Part shown: positions 24,352 to 33,037 of the stretch, piece after piece
Position numbering within the stretch: position 1 is the stretch's first letter
How the letters are laid out: each line of letters begins with the position of its first letter
Source: Streptomyces lydicus
Lineage (GTDB): Bacteria; Actinomycetota; Actinomycetes; Streptomycetales; Streptomycetaceae
DNA: 64,000 bases
Direction of reading: 5' to 3'
Assembly: GCF_004125265.1 (NCBI RefSeq)
Contig: NZ_RDTE01000003.1
Coordinates: 7,874,001 to 7,938,000, forward strand
Notes under the pieces: model-generated
The model's input: the letters and a program-made list of their open reading frames with translations, nothing else
Told to the model about the DNA's origin: nothing
Database searches by the model: none
Program-made: the position numbers and the translations under genes

Positions 24352-27300
24352 CGGTTGTTCCGCTTCCGGCCGAGCCACAGTGCGAGCGCTTCACGGGCCG
24401 TCACATGCGCCGACAGCTCCTGTTCGGGGCGGGGGCCGAACAGCCGGTTGCAGTGCAGATGCGTCAGGCTCAGGGCGACCCGTCCCGTCCGGTCCCCGTC
24501 GCCTTCACCGGCGGTAAGCACCTCGCGCAGACCCGTCAGCGCCGGGCCGCGGGTGCTCCATCCGGCGCACCGGCCGTCCGCGGCGGCCGGCGGCCGGGGC
24601 CTGCCGTGCGGGTCCAGCAGGGCGGCGACGGCCTGCTTCCGGGCTCGCGGTACGTCCTTGCGGTGCGCCAGTACGGAGGGGGTGCTGACCCAGTCGAGCG
24701 CCTGCTCCGGGGATCCGAGGCGGGTGAGGATGCCGAGGACGCCCAGCGCGGCCTGCAGCGTCGGATCGGCCGGCCGGCCGGGTGACATGGCCAGCGCAGT
24801 GACGACGGATTCGCTGTCGGCGTGGAAGAAGCGCTCGGCGTGCGGGAGCGCGTCCGGGCCGCCGTACCGCTCGGTCTCGGGCTCATAGGTGTCCAAGGCC
24901 ACCTTGGCTATCAGCCCCGCTTCCGTGCGCGCCTGCGCCCAGGAGTGGAGCTCGGGCAGCAGTACCGGCCACAGGGATTCCGGCTTGCCGTGGAAGCGCA
25001 GCCGGATGTGGGGTGCCGGATCCTCGTAACGGAGGAAGAACCACAGGTCGGCGCCCGCTCTGCGGAGCAGGCCGGGGTCGGTCAGCGGTGCGAGGTGACG
25101 GGCCAGCACCTCGCTCTGGCGGGCCCGGGGCAGGTAGATCTTCGCGTAAAGCCATGCGCCACCGGGCAGCTGGGCGCGCGGACCGCGGTCGTTGTCCGTG
25201 CCCGTGCCCCGTGTCAGGGGCGGGACCGGCACCGGCGCAGGGCGGGCGTGCCGGGTGTCGCGGGAGGTGCGGCGGCCGGCGGGCCGGGCGAAGACGGGAA
25301 AGAAGAACTCCGCGGCATGGGAGCCCTCGGGCCCCCGGAACCACTGCCTCCCGGCTGCGCCCGCGAACTGCTCCACCACCGTCAGGCCGGGGGAGCGCCG
25401 CACCTCGTCACGGAAGGCCATGAGGTGCAGGGGGTCGTCGAGGTCGGCCGCGACGCGGTGGTCCGCTTTGGTGAGCAGCACCCGCCGTGGCACGTCCCAC
25501 CGCTGCCGCCACTGCCCGACCTGCCGCTCCCACTCCTCGTCCCCGCCCTCGGCCGCGGCGCGCAGCGCCCGGTCCGGCAGCCAGCGCGCCGGGCAGAGCA
25601 CGGTCCGGCCGTGGCGCACCCGGGGCAGCGCGGGGGCCGAGGCCCAGCTGCCCCAGCTCCACGGGGCGCAGAAGGCCTGCCCCTCCTGCCCGAGTTCGAG
25701 CAGGAACCGGGCCACGTACGGAAGATGGCCGCTGTCGGGACGGAGCATCGAGTACGACAGTGGCCGCACCCTTCGGCCGGTCGAGGTGTCGACGAGCCGC
25801 AGGCGGTCCGCGTCCGCGTACACCGCCAGGTTCTCCAGGCGCAGATCGTCCGCGGTCTTCGCGACGGCGGGCCCGACGCCCAGGGGGAGGCGATGGGCCA
25901 GCCACTGCGGGACGGCGGACACATTGCCGGAACGGGCCACCCTGGGCCGGTAGGCGACACACGCCGGGATCTCGTCCTCGGGCGCGGTCCGTTCGGTGTG
26001 CCGGGCCAGATCCCGGATCCGACCGGCCAACGGGGCGTCGAGCGCCGACGGGTCGCCGAGCGCCGACGGGTCGTCGAGCACCGGCGCGAAGCGGCTGAAC
26101 ACCGCCCCGGCCAGCGGTGACACCGCATGGGGGCTGAGCACCAGCTGGAAGTCCCCGCCGCACAGGGCCTCCCGGCCCGGTGTCACCAGCTCGGCTCCCA
26201 CCTCCATGCTCGGCGGGGCCGGCCCGCGCTCCGCCGGTTCCAGGGCGCGTACGGCCTCCTCGTCGAGGACCACTTCCGCGCTGCCGCGGCGGGCGGCGTC
26301 CATCAGCAGCTCGCCGAGGACGCGGTCGCGCGCGAGGGCATCGGCTGCGGGCGCGGTGGCCGGGGCGGGCGTGGCCGGCGCCGGGGCACCGTGCTGCCGG
26401 TCCTCGCGGGGAAGCCCCAGCCCCCGGGCCTCGTCGAGCAGTTCCAGCACCGGCACCGGCCGGCCTGTGCCGTACCGCTCAAGAAAGGCCAGGTGATAGT
26501 CGCGCAGGTGCGGGTTGCCGCGGTGCACGGGGGAGGTCCGCCACAGCACCGTCGCGGCGCGCTCCGCTTCCCGGGCCACTTCGTGCGGCAGGGTCAGCCG
26601 GAGGTCCAGCGCCAGATCCGTCTGGAGGACGTCCGTGGCCGGCTGCAGCGCCCGCATCCGCGCACGGACCGCGGTCAGCCGGGTACGCCGGGAGCCCGGT
26701 GACGCGGCGTCCAGCGAGCGCAACTCATCCCGGATGAAGCACAGTTGACTGGCCATCGGGTGACCGAGGCCGTGCAGCAGGTCGCAGACGTGGTCGAGCG
26801 GGGTGGTGCAGTCGGGCGGTGGGGTCAGCTCGCTGAGAAGGAAGTGACCGCGGACGAGCTGCGCGATGCTGTTTTCGACCGCACCCTCGGGCGCCTGCGG
26901 GAACTCCCGCTTCCCCTCCGCCACCAGTGCGGGGAACGGCATGGGCCGGGCCGCGGCCGCCAGGAGGTGACGGACCACCCGGGTGTGGCGTACCGAGCCG
27001 GTCCACTGCTGTGTCCCGGTGCGGTCATGGTGGTCGACCAGGACCAGCCGGCCGTCCCGTACGGTGTGCAGGTTGTTGGCGGTGAGCCGTGCACGCTGCC
27101 ATACGGCCGGATCATCGAGCAGCGTCGCCAGAACGCCGTCCAGCCAGTCCGCGTCCGGCCGGGTCACACTGCGTCCGCCACCGACCGGCTCCCGCGCGGG
27201 AGCGGCTCCGAACCCGGCGACACCGACCCCCGCGAAGTAGCCGAACGGGGTGGGGCGGTGGGACATCCGCGAGTGGTACTTCGTCAGGGTCACCGCGATT

Positions 27301-27572
27301 CGGCGCAGCGAGGTGAGCCGCAGCCGCTCTCCCGCGACGACTCGGTCCACCTCAGCCGCGAGGCTTGCGCTGGCGAGGTTCACCGCTTCCATGAGCCGCG
27401 GATCGGCGGCGAGCTCCTTCACCTGACGACGCAGCCAGTCCTCTTCGTCCGGGCCCCCGGCGGGCGGCCGCGGTGGCCGGGCCGGTGCGTCGTCGGAGGG
27501 CAGCGGGAGAGCCGCGGCCCGTACGAGAGCCACCTCTCCGCACGTGAAATCGATGTCGCGCTTACCGCCCAT
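24348..27572 (-). CDS. lanB: Class I lanthipeptide dehydratase LanB, full length
   Basis: A 1074-residue LanB. The N-terminal about 750 residues match the glutamylation domain (MSHRPTPFGYFAGVGVAGFG; LTLPHEVAREAERAA; VAYRPRVARSGN) and the last about 280 residues the elimination (SpaB C-like) domain (AWLYAKIYLPRARQSEVL, DLWFFLRYEDPAPHIRLRFHG, YEPETERYGG). It would use Glu-tRNA to activate and dehydrate Ser/Thr of LanA. Unlike thiopeptide systems, both domains are in one chain. It starts 106 bases after lanA, beyond a hairpin, and overlaps lanC. Confidence 0.92.
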   Translation of the reverse strand: MGGKRDIDFTCGEVALVRAAALPLPSDDAPARPPRPPAGGPDEEDWLRRQVKELAADPRLMEAVNLASASLAAEVDRVVAGERLRLTSLRRIAVTLTKYHSRMSHRPTPFGYFAGVGVAGFGAAPAREPVGGGRSVTRPDADWLDGVLATLLDDPAVWQRARLTANNLHTVRDGRLVLVDHHDRTGTQQWTGSVRHTRVVRHLLAAAARPMPFPALVAEGKREFPQAPEGAVENSIAQLVRGHFLLSELTPPPDCTTPLDHVCDLLHGLGHPMASQLCFIRDELRSLDAASPGSRRTRLTAVRARMRALQPATDVLQTDLALDLRLTLPHEVAREAERAATVLWRTSPVHRGNPHLRDYHLAFLERYGTGRPVPVLELLDEARGLGLPREDRQHGAPAPATPAPATAPAADALARDRVLGELLMDAARRGSAEVVLDEEAVRALEPAERGPAPPSMEVGAELVTPGREALCGGDFQLVLSPHAVSPLAGAVFSRFAPVLDDPSALGDPSALDAPLAGRIRDLARHTERTAPEDEIPACVAYRPRVARSGNVSAVPQWLAHRLPLGVGPAVAKTADDLRLENLAVYADADRLRLVDTSTGRRVRPLSYSMLRPDSGHLPYVARFLLELGQEGQAFCAPWSWGSWASAPALPRVRHGRTVLCPARWLPDRALRAAAEGGDEEWERQVGQWRQRWDVPRRVLLTKADHRVAADLDDPLHLMAFRDEVRRSPGLTVVEQFAGAAGRQWFRGPEGSHAAEFFFPVFARPAGRRTSRDTRHARPAPVPVPPLTRGTGTDNDRGPRAQLPGGAWLYAKIYLPRARQSEVLARHLAPLTDPGLLRRAGADLWFFLRYEDPAPHIRLRFHGKPESLWPVLLPELHSWAQARTEAGLIAKVALDTYEPETERYGGPDALPHAERFFHADSESVVTALAMSPGRPADPTLQAALGVLGILTRLGSPEQALDWVSTPSVLAHRKDVPRARKQAVAALLDPHGRPRPPAAADGRCAGWSTRGPALTGLREVLTAGEGDGDRTGRVALSLTHLHCNRLFGPRPEQELSAHVTAREALALWLGRKRNNR

Positions 27573-27614
27573 GACCCTCTCCGCCCCGTTCCCCGCCCAC
27601 TGCTTCTCCTGACG

Positions 27615-27661
27615 GCGGTGCGGGGCGGCGGGACGACGTCCTCGGTGCCGCCCCGCACCGC
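27615..27661 (-). terminator. 15-bp hairpin between lanA and lanB
   Basis: A perfect 15-bp inverted repeat (27615-27629 with 27647-27661) and a 17-base loop that can itself fold (GGAC/GTCC). It lies 17 bases after the lanA stop. In known lantibiotic operons such a partial terminator keeps the precursor mRNA more abundant than the enzyme mRNA. Confidence 0.75.
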
Positions 27662-27678
27662 TGTCTCAGCAGCTCGGC

Positions 27679-27819
27679 TCAGCAGCTCCAGGAGGTGACC
27701 GGACAGACCTGCGTCATGAGCTTCGACTCCTGCGCACTCATGGCGACCGTGGCCGAATCCGTGATTTCCATGTCGAGGTCGAGGTCGAATTCGTCCATGC
27801 TGGTGATGATGTTCTCCAT
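27679..27819 (-). CDS. lanA: Class I lanthipeptide precursor LanA
   Basis: A 46-residue peptide starting MENIITSMDEFDLDLDMEI at 27819, after GGAGGGG; an upstream in-frame start at 27885 lacks a site. The acidic leader contains FDLDL, a variant of the class I F(N/D)LD box recognised by LanB. The C-terminal part contains Thr36, Cys39, Thr42, Ser43, Ser45 and Cys46 (LMTQVCPVTSWSC), enough for two rings, the last closing at the C-terminal Cys. No GG or PR-type cleavage site is obvious and no protease or transporter gene is nearby. The core start is not certain. Confidence 0.85.
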   Translation of the reverse strand: MENIITSMDEFDLDLDMEITDSATVAMSAQESKLMTQVCPVTSWSC

Positions 27820-28280
27820 GGTCCCCTCCAAAGAAAGATGTGTTAATCCCGGATTGCGTCCGGTTGTTGCAAAGGGATTTCGCAACCGCCGGTCATTTCA
27901 TCGAAGGGTGCATGTCATGTCAAGCGTGGGGAGGCGTGCTTCGCTTCCCGTGGATTCCGGAATGGCGGAATCCGGTTCGGTTCCTTGTGGCCCCTTATTC
28001 CGGCGGCAGGGCAAGTGGGAAGGGGGTACCCTCCCCGGCCGTTCAAGCCATCAAGAATGGCTTGAACATCACCTCGCGGAAAGGGGCTTGCCCGTGCCTG
28101 ATAAAAGCGCATGAGGGGGAAAGAGGCATGGCGGAATGCCGCTGTGCGTCCGGCCGGGCCGTCCGCCGCCCCTTGTCGCCTGCCTTCGGGGCATTCGGCC
28201 CCAGGTGAATGCCGAATCATCAGGCCGTGAAACCGATAAGGCGACGTGAGTTCCCTCACCCCCTGGGGAAGGGGCTGATA
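27820..28280. other. Leader and promoter region upstream of lanA
   Basis: About 460 bases, lower in GC than its surroundings. On the minus strand it must contain the lanA promoter; TTGCAA (about 27870) is a possible -35 but spacing to a -10 is not convincing. A small inverted repeat (GTTGC...GCAAC) lies near 27870-27890, and an 11-bp palindromic element lies at 28041-28067. Open frames such as 27840-28208 have no ribosome-binding site or family likeness. Confidence 0.45.
28041..28067. promoter_or_regulatory. Perfect 11-bp inverted repeat upstream of lanA
   Basis: GTTCAAGCCAT and its exact complement flank a 5-base spacer (CAAGA). The arms are only about 45% GC in a 70% GC setting, unlike a terminator, and the element is 220 bases upstream of lanA. 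It may be an operator or a terminator-like end of the MurB transcript (MurB ends at 28281). Confidence 0.5.
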
Positions 28281-29309
28281 TCAGAGGAAGTCGACTTCGG
28301 AAGTGAGCCGCACTCCGGTACGGCGCAGGACCTCCTGGAACACGAGGTCGATGGCCCGGATGAAACCGGCGGCGCTCGCGCCCTCCTCGGCGACCAGGGT
28401 GTAGTGCAGGGAGGAAATCCGTACGCCGGTGACGAGCGGCTGACGCAGCGCGAACCCGGCCTGCCGGATGAGCCAGCTCGCACTCACCCGTATCGAGCCG
28501 TCGGGGAAGCGGCTCACCGGTGCACGGAGCGCCCGCAGCTCTTCGGCCCGGTCGGGGGAGATCTCGGGGCTGAGGAACACACTCCCGACCGAGCGGTCGT
28601 CGGCGCCACTGCACCCCAGCACCATGCCCTTGCTCTTCCGGACGGTGAGCACCGCCCGGGCCACCTCGTCCAGCGGCACCCGGCTCCCGACCGGTACGTC
28701 GAGCTCGGCGGCGACCGTCCGGTAGGTGACCGGCGCGCTCAGCCCGGACCGGCGCAGTGCGAACACCAGGCTCAGCACGGTCCAGCGGCGGGAGTGTTTG
28801 AAGACGCTGGTGCGGTGGCCCAGGCCGCAGGCCGCGGCATCCATGGTCACCTCGCGGCGCAACTCCCAGTCCCATGCCGTCACTTCCACCAGGGTGTCGG
28901 CGGTCTCCTGACCGTAGGCGCCGACGTTCTGGACGGGGGTGGCGCCGGAGGTCCCGGGGATGCCCACCAGCATCTCCAGGCCGGTCAGGCCCTCGGCGAC
29001 GGTCGTGGCGACCAGATCGGCGAGCGGATGACCGGCCTGGACCTCGACCAGCACCCGCCCGTCGGCGGAGCTCCCTGCCATGCGTATGCCCTTGGTGCTC
29101 ATCCGCAGCACGGCGCTGTCGCATCCGGCGTCGCCGACCAGGACGTTGCTCCCTTCGCCCAGGCAGACGGGCGCACCGGGAAAGGTGCCGGCCAGCGCCA
29201 CGAACTCGGGGAAGTCCGCGGGGTCGTAGAGCTCGATGAGGGCCGCCGCCGGTCCGCCGATGCCCAGCGTGGTCATCGGCGCGAGCGGTGCCTGGTGGGT
29301 GACGCGCAT
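28281..29309 (-). CDS. murB: UDP-N-acetylenolpyruvoylglucosamine reductase (MurB)
   Basis: A 342-residue flavoenzyme of peptidoglycan precursor synthesis. FAD-binding motifs are MTTLGIGGPAA and CLGEGSNVLVGDAG; GIPGTSGATPVQNVGAYGQE is the pyrophosphate-binding loop; the catalytic Ser lies in DRSVGSVFLSP, and the terminal Glu in SEVDFL. Start at 29309 (MRVTHQAPLAPM) after AGGAG. No other cell-wall genes are nearby, so this is probably an extra copy; it lies in the same direction just upstream of the lanthipeptide genes. Confidence 0.9.
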   Translation of the reverse strand: MRVTHQAPLAPMTTLGIGGPAAALIELYDPADFPEFVALAGTFPGAPVCLGEGSNVLVGDAGCDSAVLRMSTKGIRMAGSSADGRVLVEVQAGHPLADLVATTVAEGLTGLEMLVGIPGTSGATPVQNVGAYGQETADTLVEVTAWDWELRREVTMDAAACGLGHRTSVFKHSRRWTVLSLVFALRRSGLSAPVTYRTVAAELDVPVGSRVPLDEVARAVLTVRKSKGMVLGCSGADDRSVGSVFLSPEISPDRAEELRALRAPVSRFPDGSIRVSASWLIRQAGFALRQPLVTGVRISSLHYTLVAEEGASAAGFIRAIDLVFQEVLRRTGVRLTSEVDFL

Positions 29310-29519
29310 GTGTTCCTGTTTCTCCTGGCTGCCGTTCCGGGTCCGGAGGGCCGCCACGAATGAGGAACCGGCCCGGCCGGCCGGGGTGATCGGCGGGACG
29401 CTGTCCATGGTGATCACAACGGAGCCGGACCGGTACCGCACCGGTGCGCCGAACATTGGCCGGAATGAGGGGCGGAGCGGTGTGCGGCGAGCCGGGGCGA
29501 GTTCCGGCCCGGTCCGGCG

Positions 29520-30533
29520 TTACGAGACGACGTCCCGCAGCGGCTTGCCCTCAAGGTGGTCGAGGACGTTCTGTACGGCGGCCAGCGCGATGCGGACCAG
29601 CGTCTCGCGGGTGACCCCCGCGACGTGCGGGGAGAGCACCACATTCGGGGCCTTGAGCAGACGCAGGGCCGCCGTGGGCGGTTCGGGGTCGAAGACGTCG
29701 ATACCGGCGCCGGCGAGGGTGCCGGCCGCCAGGGCATCCGCGAGGGCGTCCTGGTCGATCAGGGCGCCGCGGGCGGTGTTGATCACAAAAGCCGTGGGCT
29801 TGAGGAGCGCCAGTCGTTCCGCGTCGAGGAGATGACGGGTCCGCTCGGTGAGCGGGGCGTGCAGGGTGATGTAGTCGGAGGTGCGCAGCAGTTCGTCGAG
29901 AGCGAGATGGCGGGCACCGCCGAGGCGGGCGGCAGCCTCCGGGGCGACCGGCTTCGGCCCGGCGTAGACGATGTCCATGTCGAACGCGAGGGCACGGCGG
30001 GCGACTTCCTCGCCGATGTGGCCGAGGCCGATGATGCCCAGGGTCTTGCCGGACAGCTCGGTGATGGACTGCTGCAGGCGCGGCAGTGCCCAGTCGGCCT
30101 CGGTGAGCGCCGTATGGGCCGGGACCAGCTGCTTGGCCAGGGCGAGCATCAGGGCGAAGGTCTGCTCGGCGACGTTCTGCTTCTCCGCGCCGCTGGAGCC
30201 GATGTTGCAGACCGGGATGCCTCGTTGGCGGGCCGCGTCCAGGTCGACGTAGTCGAAGCCGTGGCTGGCGCACTGGACGAGCTCCAGGTCGGGTGCCGCG
30301 GCGAGATGACCGGCGGTGACCGGGCCCAGGCCGGTGATCAGGAGATGGGCCGCACGCAGCGCCGCCGGGTCCTCGTCGGTCGTCTCGACGACGGTGACCT
30401 GGGCCTGCCCGGGAAAGAGGCCGGCCAGCGCGGCTCCGGCGGCGCGGCCGCCGACATGCGGCGAGATGACCGCGAGGACGTTGCGCACGGGGTGCGGCTG
30501 CGGGGTGGAGGACGATTCCGGCGAGCTGGTCAT
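29520..30533 (-). CDS. D-2-hydroxyacid dehydrogenase family protein
   Basis: A 337-residue NAD(P)-dependent D-isomer-specific dehydrogenase. The dinucleotide motif is GLGHIGEEVARRA; catalytic Arg is in FVINTARGALID, Glu in DVFDPEPP and His in VVLSPHVAG. It interconverts a 2-hydroxy acid and the 2-oxo acid. The ATG overlaps the stop of the upstream oxidase gene (ATGA), so the two are coupled and probably act on the same type of hydroxy acid. Exact substrate unknown. Confidence 0.9.
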   Translation of the reverse strand: MTSSPESSSTPQPHPVRNVLAVISPHVGGRAAGAALAGLFPGQAQVTVVETTDEDPAALRAAHLLITGLGPVTAGHLAAAPDLELVQCASHGFDYVDLDAARQRGIPVCNIGSSGAEKQNVAEQTFALMLALAKQLVPAHTALTEADWALPRLQQSITELSGKTLGIIGLGHIGEEVARRALAFDMDIVYAGPKPVAPEAAARLGGARHLALDELLRTSDYITLHAPLTERTRHLLDAERLALLKPTAFVINTARGALIDQDALADALAAGTLAGAGIDVFDPEPPTAALRLLKAPNVVLSPHVAGVTRETLVRIALAAVQNVLDHLEGKPLRDVVS

Positions 30534-31699
30534 ACGGATTCCTCGATGAGGTCGTCGGCGGTCAGTGTGTCCGGGCGGGAGTGCCCGGACAGGGCGAGGG
30601 TCAGGTCGAGTTCGGCGAGCAGACAGCGGATGACGTGTTCGACGCCCGCCTGCCCGTCGAGGCCGAGCCCATAGGCGTACGGGCGCCCCACCAGCACCGA
30701 CTTGGCGCCCAGGGCCAGCGCTTTGAAGATGTCGTCACCCGTGCGGATGCCGCTGTCGAAGAGCACGGTGAGCCGGTCGCCCGCCGCCGCCACGACACGG
30801 GGCAGCGCATCGGCGGCGGCGACGGACCCCGCCACCTGGCGGCCGCCGTGGTTGGAGACGACCACACCGTCCATCCCGGCCTCGGCGGCCGCCAGGGCGT
30901 CCTGGGGGTGCAGGATGCCCTTGAGCACGATCGGGCCGTCCCAGTTCTCCCGCAGGAACGCCAGGTCCGGCCAGGTCTTGGCGGGGTCGGCGAACATCCC
31001 CAGGAAGTGCATCACGGCCGCGTTCGGGTCCTCGTGCACCGGCTTGGCGAGCCCCGCACGGAACGCGGGATCGGTGAAGTAGTTGGCGGTGCCCACGCCG
31101 TGCAGGAACGGCAGGTACGCCTGGTCGAGATCGCGCGGCCGCCAGGCGAGGAGCGGGGTGTCGAGGGTGACGAACAGGGCGGTGTACCCGGCCGCTTTCG
31201 CCCGCTGCAGAAAGCTCCTGGTGACCTCGCGGTCCTTGGCCCAGTAGAGCTGGAACCACCGCTCCCCGTCGCCCATCGCCTCGGCGACCTCTTCCATGGG
31301 GGTGCTGGAGGCTGAGGACAGGATGTACGGCACCCCCTGGGACGCGGCGGCGCGGGCGGCGCCGGGCTCGGCGTCGGGATGCATGATCGACAGCACGCCC
31401 ACCGGCGCCAGCGCGAGCGGCGCGGGCAGCGCCCGGCCGCACACCTCCACGGACAGATCGCGTTCGTGCACCTCACGCAGCATCCGCGGGACGATCCGAT
31501 GACGGTGCAGCGCCGCCCGGTTGGCGTCGGCGGTGCTGCCGGTGCCCGCGCTGCCGGCCACATAGCCGACCGGACCGGGACCCAGGCGCCGCTCGGCAAG
31601 CTCCTCCAGTCGCGTCAGATCGGTCGGCAGCCGCGGTACGGCGCCTGTCATGCCGTGGAGATAGATCTCGTACTGGAAGTCCGCCCAGTGCTTCGCCAT
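30530..31699 (-). CDS. FMN-dependent alpha-hydroxy-acid oxidase (lactate 2-monooxygenase-like)
   Basis: A 389-residue TIM-barrel flavoprotein. FMN and substrate residues are visible in PLALAPVGVLSIMHPDAE, YILSSASSTPMEEVA, GPIVLKGIL (active Lys), GVVVSNHGGRQVAGS (catalytic His and Arg) and SGIRTGDDIFKALALGA. The length and the internal segment (YLPFLHGVGTANYFTDPAF) point to the lactate 2-monooxygenase-like subgroup. First gene of a two-gene operon with the hydroxyacid dehydrogenase, divergent from the PucR regulator. Confidence 0.88.
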   Translation of the reverse strand: MAKHWADFQYEIYLHGMTGAVPRLPTDLTRLEELAERRLGPGPVGYVAGSAGTGSTADANRAALHRHRIVPRMLREVHERDLSVEVCGRALPAPLALAPVGVLSIMHPDAEPGAARAAASQGVPYILSSASSTPMEEVAEAMGDGERWFQLYWAKDREVTRSFLQRAKAAGYTALFVTLDTPLLAWRPRDLDQAYLPFLHGVGTANYFTDPAFRAGLAKPVHEDPNAAVMHFLGMFADPAKTWPDLAFLRENWDGPIVLKGILHPQDALAAAEAGMDGVVVSNHGGRQVAGSVAAADALPRVVAAAGDRLTVLFDSGIRTGDDIFKALALGAKSVLVGRPYAYGLGLDGQAGVEHVIRCLLAELDLTLALSGHSRPDTLTADDLIEESV

Positions 31700-31801
31700 C
31701 CGTACGTCCCGCCTCTCGTCGCTGAGACTGCGTGCTCACCCGAGATCCTGGCGACAGTGACCACACCCGTCCACCGCGGTGCGCACAACACGCGGGTGGA
31801 A

Positions 31802-31818
31802 TCATCACCCTGTGATGA
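31802..31818. promoter_or_regulatory. Palindrome overlapping the PucR-family start codon
   Basis: TCATCAC, a 3-base spacer and GTGATGA form a perfect 7-bp inverted repeat that covers the GTG/ATG start of the regulator. It is the best operator candidate in the 115-base divergent gap and would allow autorepression. Confidence 0.5.
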
Positions 31819-32978
31819 AGGAAAGGGAGCGCATCCGGCAGCGGCTGATCGCCGACCCCGGGGTGGTCGCGACGGTGGTCACCGCCGTGCGTGAGCAGGT
31901 CCCGGCCTATGCCGCCCTCGATGACAGCCGCCTGAACGAGGTGCGGGCCATCGCCGCCTGGGCGCTGGACCGGTTGCTCCAGCTCTGGGTCACCGACGGC
32001 GCCCTCACCCCCGCCGACCTCCGGCGGTTCCGCGGGATCGCCGCGGCGCGGGCCGCGGACGGCCGCCCGGTGCAGGCGGTCCTGCGGGCCTACCGGGTCG
32101 CGGCGACGGTGCTGACGGACGAGATCGCGGCCGCGACGCCCCCGCCGGGTGCACCGGACGCCTTCGCCCTCGCCCGGATGGCGCTGACCACCCTGGACAC
32201 TCTCTCCGAGGAGATGGCCACCGCCTACACCGCCACCAGCGAAGATCTCACCGCGGACCGCGACCGGGCGCTGCGGCTGCTCCTCGACGACCTGATCGCG
32301 GGACGGCACGCCTCCATCGGCGCGCTCACCGACCGGGCCGCCCGGCTGGGCGGACAACTCCCGGATCCCTACTGTCTGTTGGTGGCCGAGTCGGCCGCTG
32401 CGGACGGTGCGGGCGTGACGCAGGAGACGGCCACCGGGCTCCTGTCCTCGTTCGGCGGCCACGGCGGCGGCCTCGCCCCGCTGGTGACGGTCCGGGACGC
32501 GCGCGCCGTCCTGCTGCTGCCCGCCGCGGTCGGTGCGTCCGCGCCCCGGGCCCTGGGGCAGCGGGGCCTGCGGGGCTGTGCCCTCTCGGGGGAGAGCCTG
32601 GACCGGATCGCCGTCGCCTACCGTCTCGCGGCCGACGCGCTGGACACCGCGCCCGCGCACGCCCACCACCCCGAGCGGGTCCTGACCGACGGCGACGCCC
32701 AGGTGCTGGCGCTCCTCGGCGGCCGCCCCGCCGCGACTCCCGAGCAGATCAGCCGGCTGATCCTCGGTCCGCTCCGCCAGCCCGGCCGGCGGCACCTCAT
32801 GGACGCGCTCACCACCTACCTCGACACGGGCTCCGCGAACGCCGCCGCCCGCAGGCTCGGCCTGCACCCCCAGTCGCTGCGCTACCGGCTGCGCCGGATC
32901 GCCGACCTCACCACGCGGGACCCGCGCGACCCCTGGCAGCGGCTCACCCTGGACATTGCCCGGACGATCGCACACTGA
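31815..32978 (+). CDS. PucR-family transcriptional regulator
   Basis: A 387-residue regulator. The C-terminal PucR HTH is clear: LMDALTTYLDTGSANAAARRLGLHPQSLRYRLRRIADLT. The N-terminal two thirds are helical (RsbRD-like N-terminal and GGDEF-like middle regions seen in CdaR-type proteins). Start ATG 31815; GTG 31812 is equally possible. It is divergent from the hydroxyacid oxidase/dehydrogenase operon and is the likely regulator of it in response to a metabolite. Confidence 0.88.
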   Translation: MKERERIRQRLIADPGVVATVVTAVREQVPAYAALDDSRLNEVRAIAAWALDRLLQLWVTDGALTPADLRRFRGIAAARAADGRPVQAVLRAYRVAATVLTDEIAAATPPPGAPDAFALARMALTTLDTLSEEMATAYTATSEDLTADRDRALRLLLDDLIAGRHASIGALTDRAARLGGQLPDPYCLLVAESAAADGAGVTQETATGLLSSFGGHGGGLAPLVTVRDARAVLLLPAAVGASAPRALGQRGLRGCALSGESLDRIAVAYRLAADALDTAPAHAHHPERVLTDGDAQVLALLGGRPAATPEQISRLILGPLRQPGRRHLMDALTTYLDTGSANAAARRLGLHPQSLRYRLRRIADLTTRDPRDPWQRLTLDIARTIAH

Positions 32979-33037
32979 GGGGCCGGCGGTGCCGCGGCCT
33001 GCCCTCGATCCGTACGGCAGTCCCGTGCAGTGACTCC

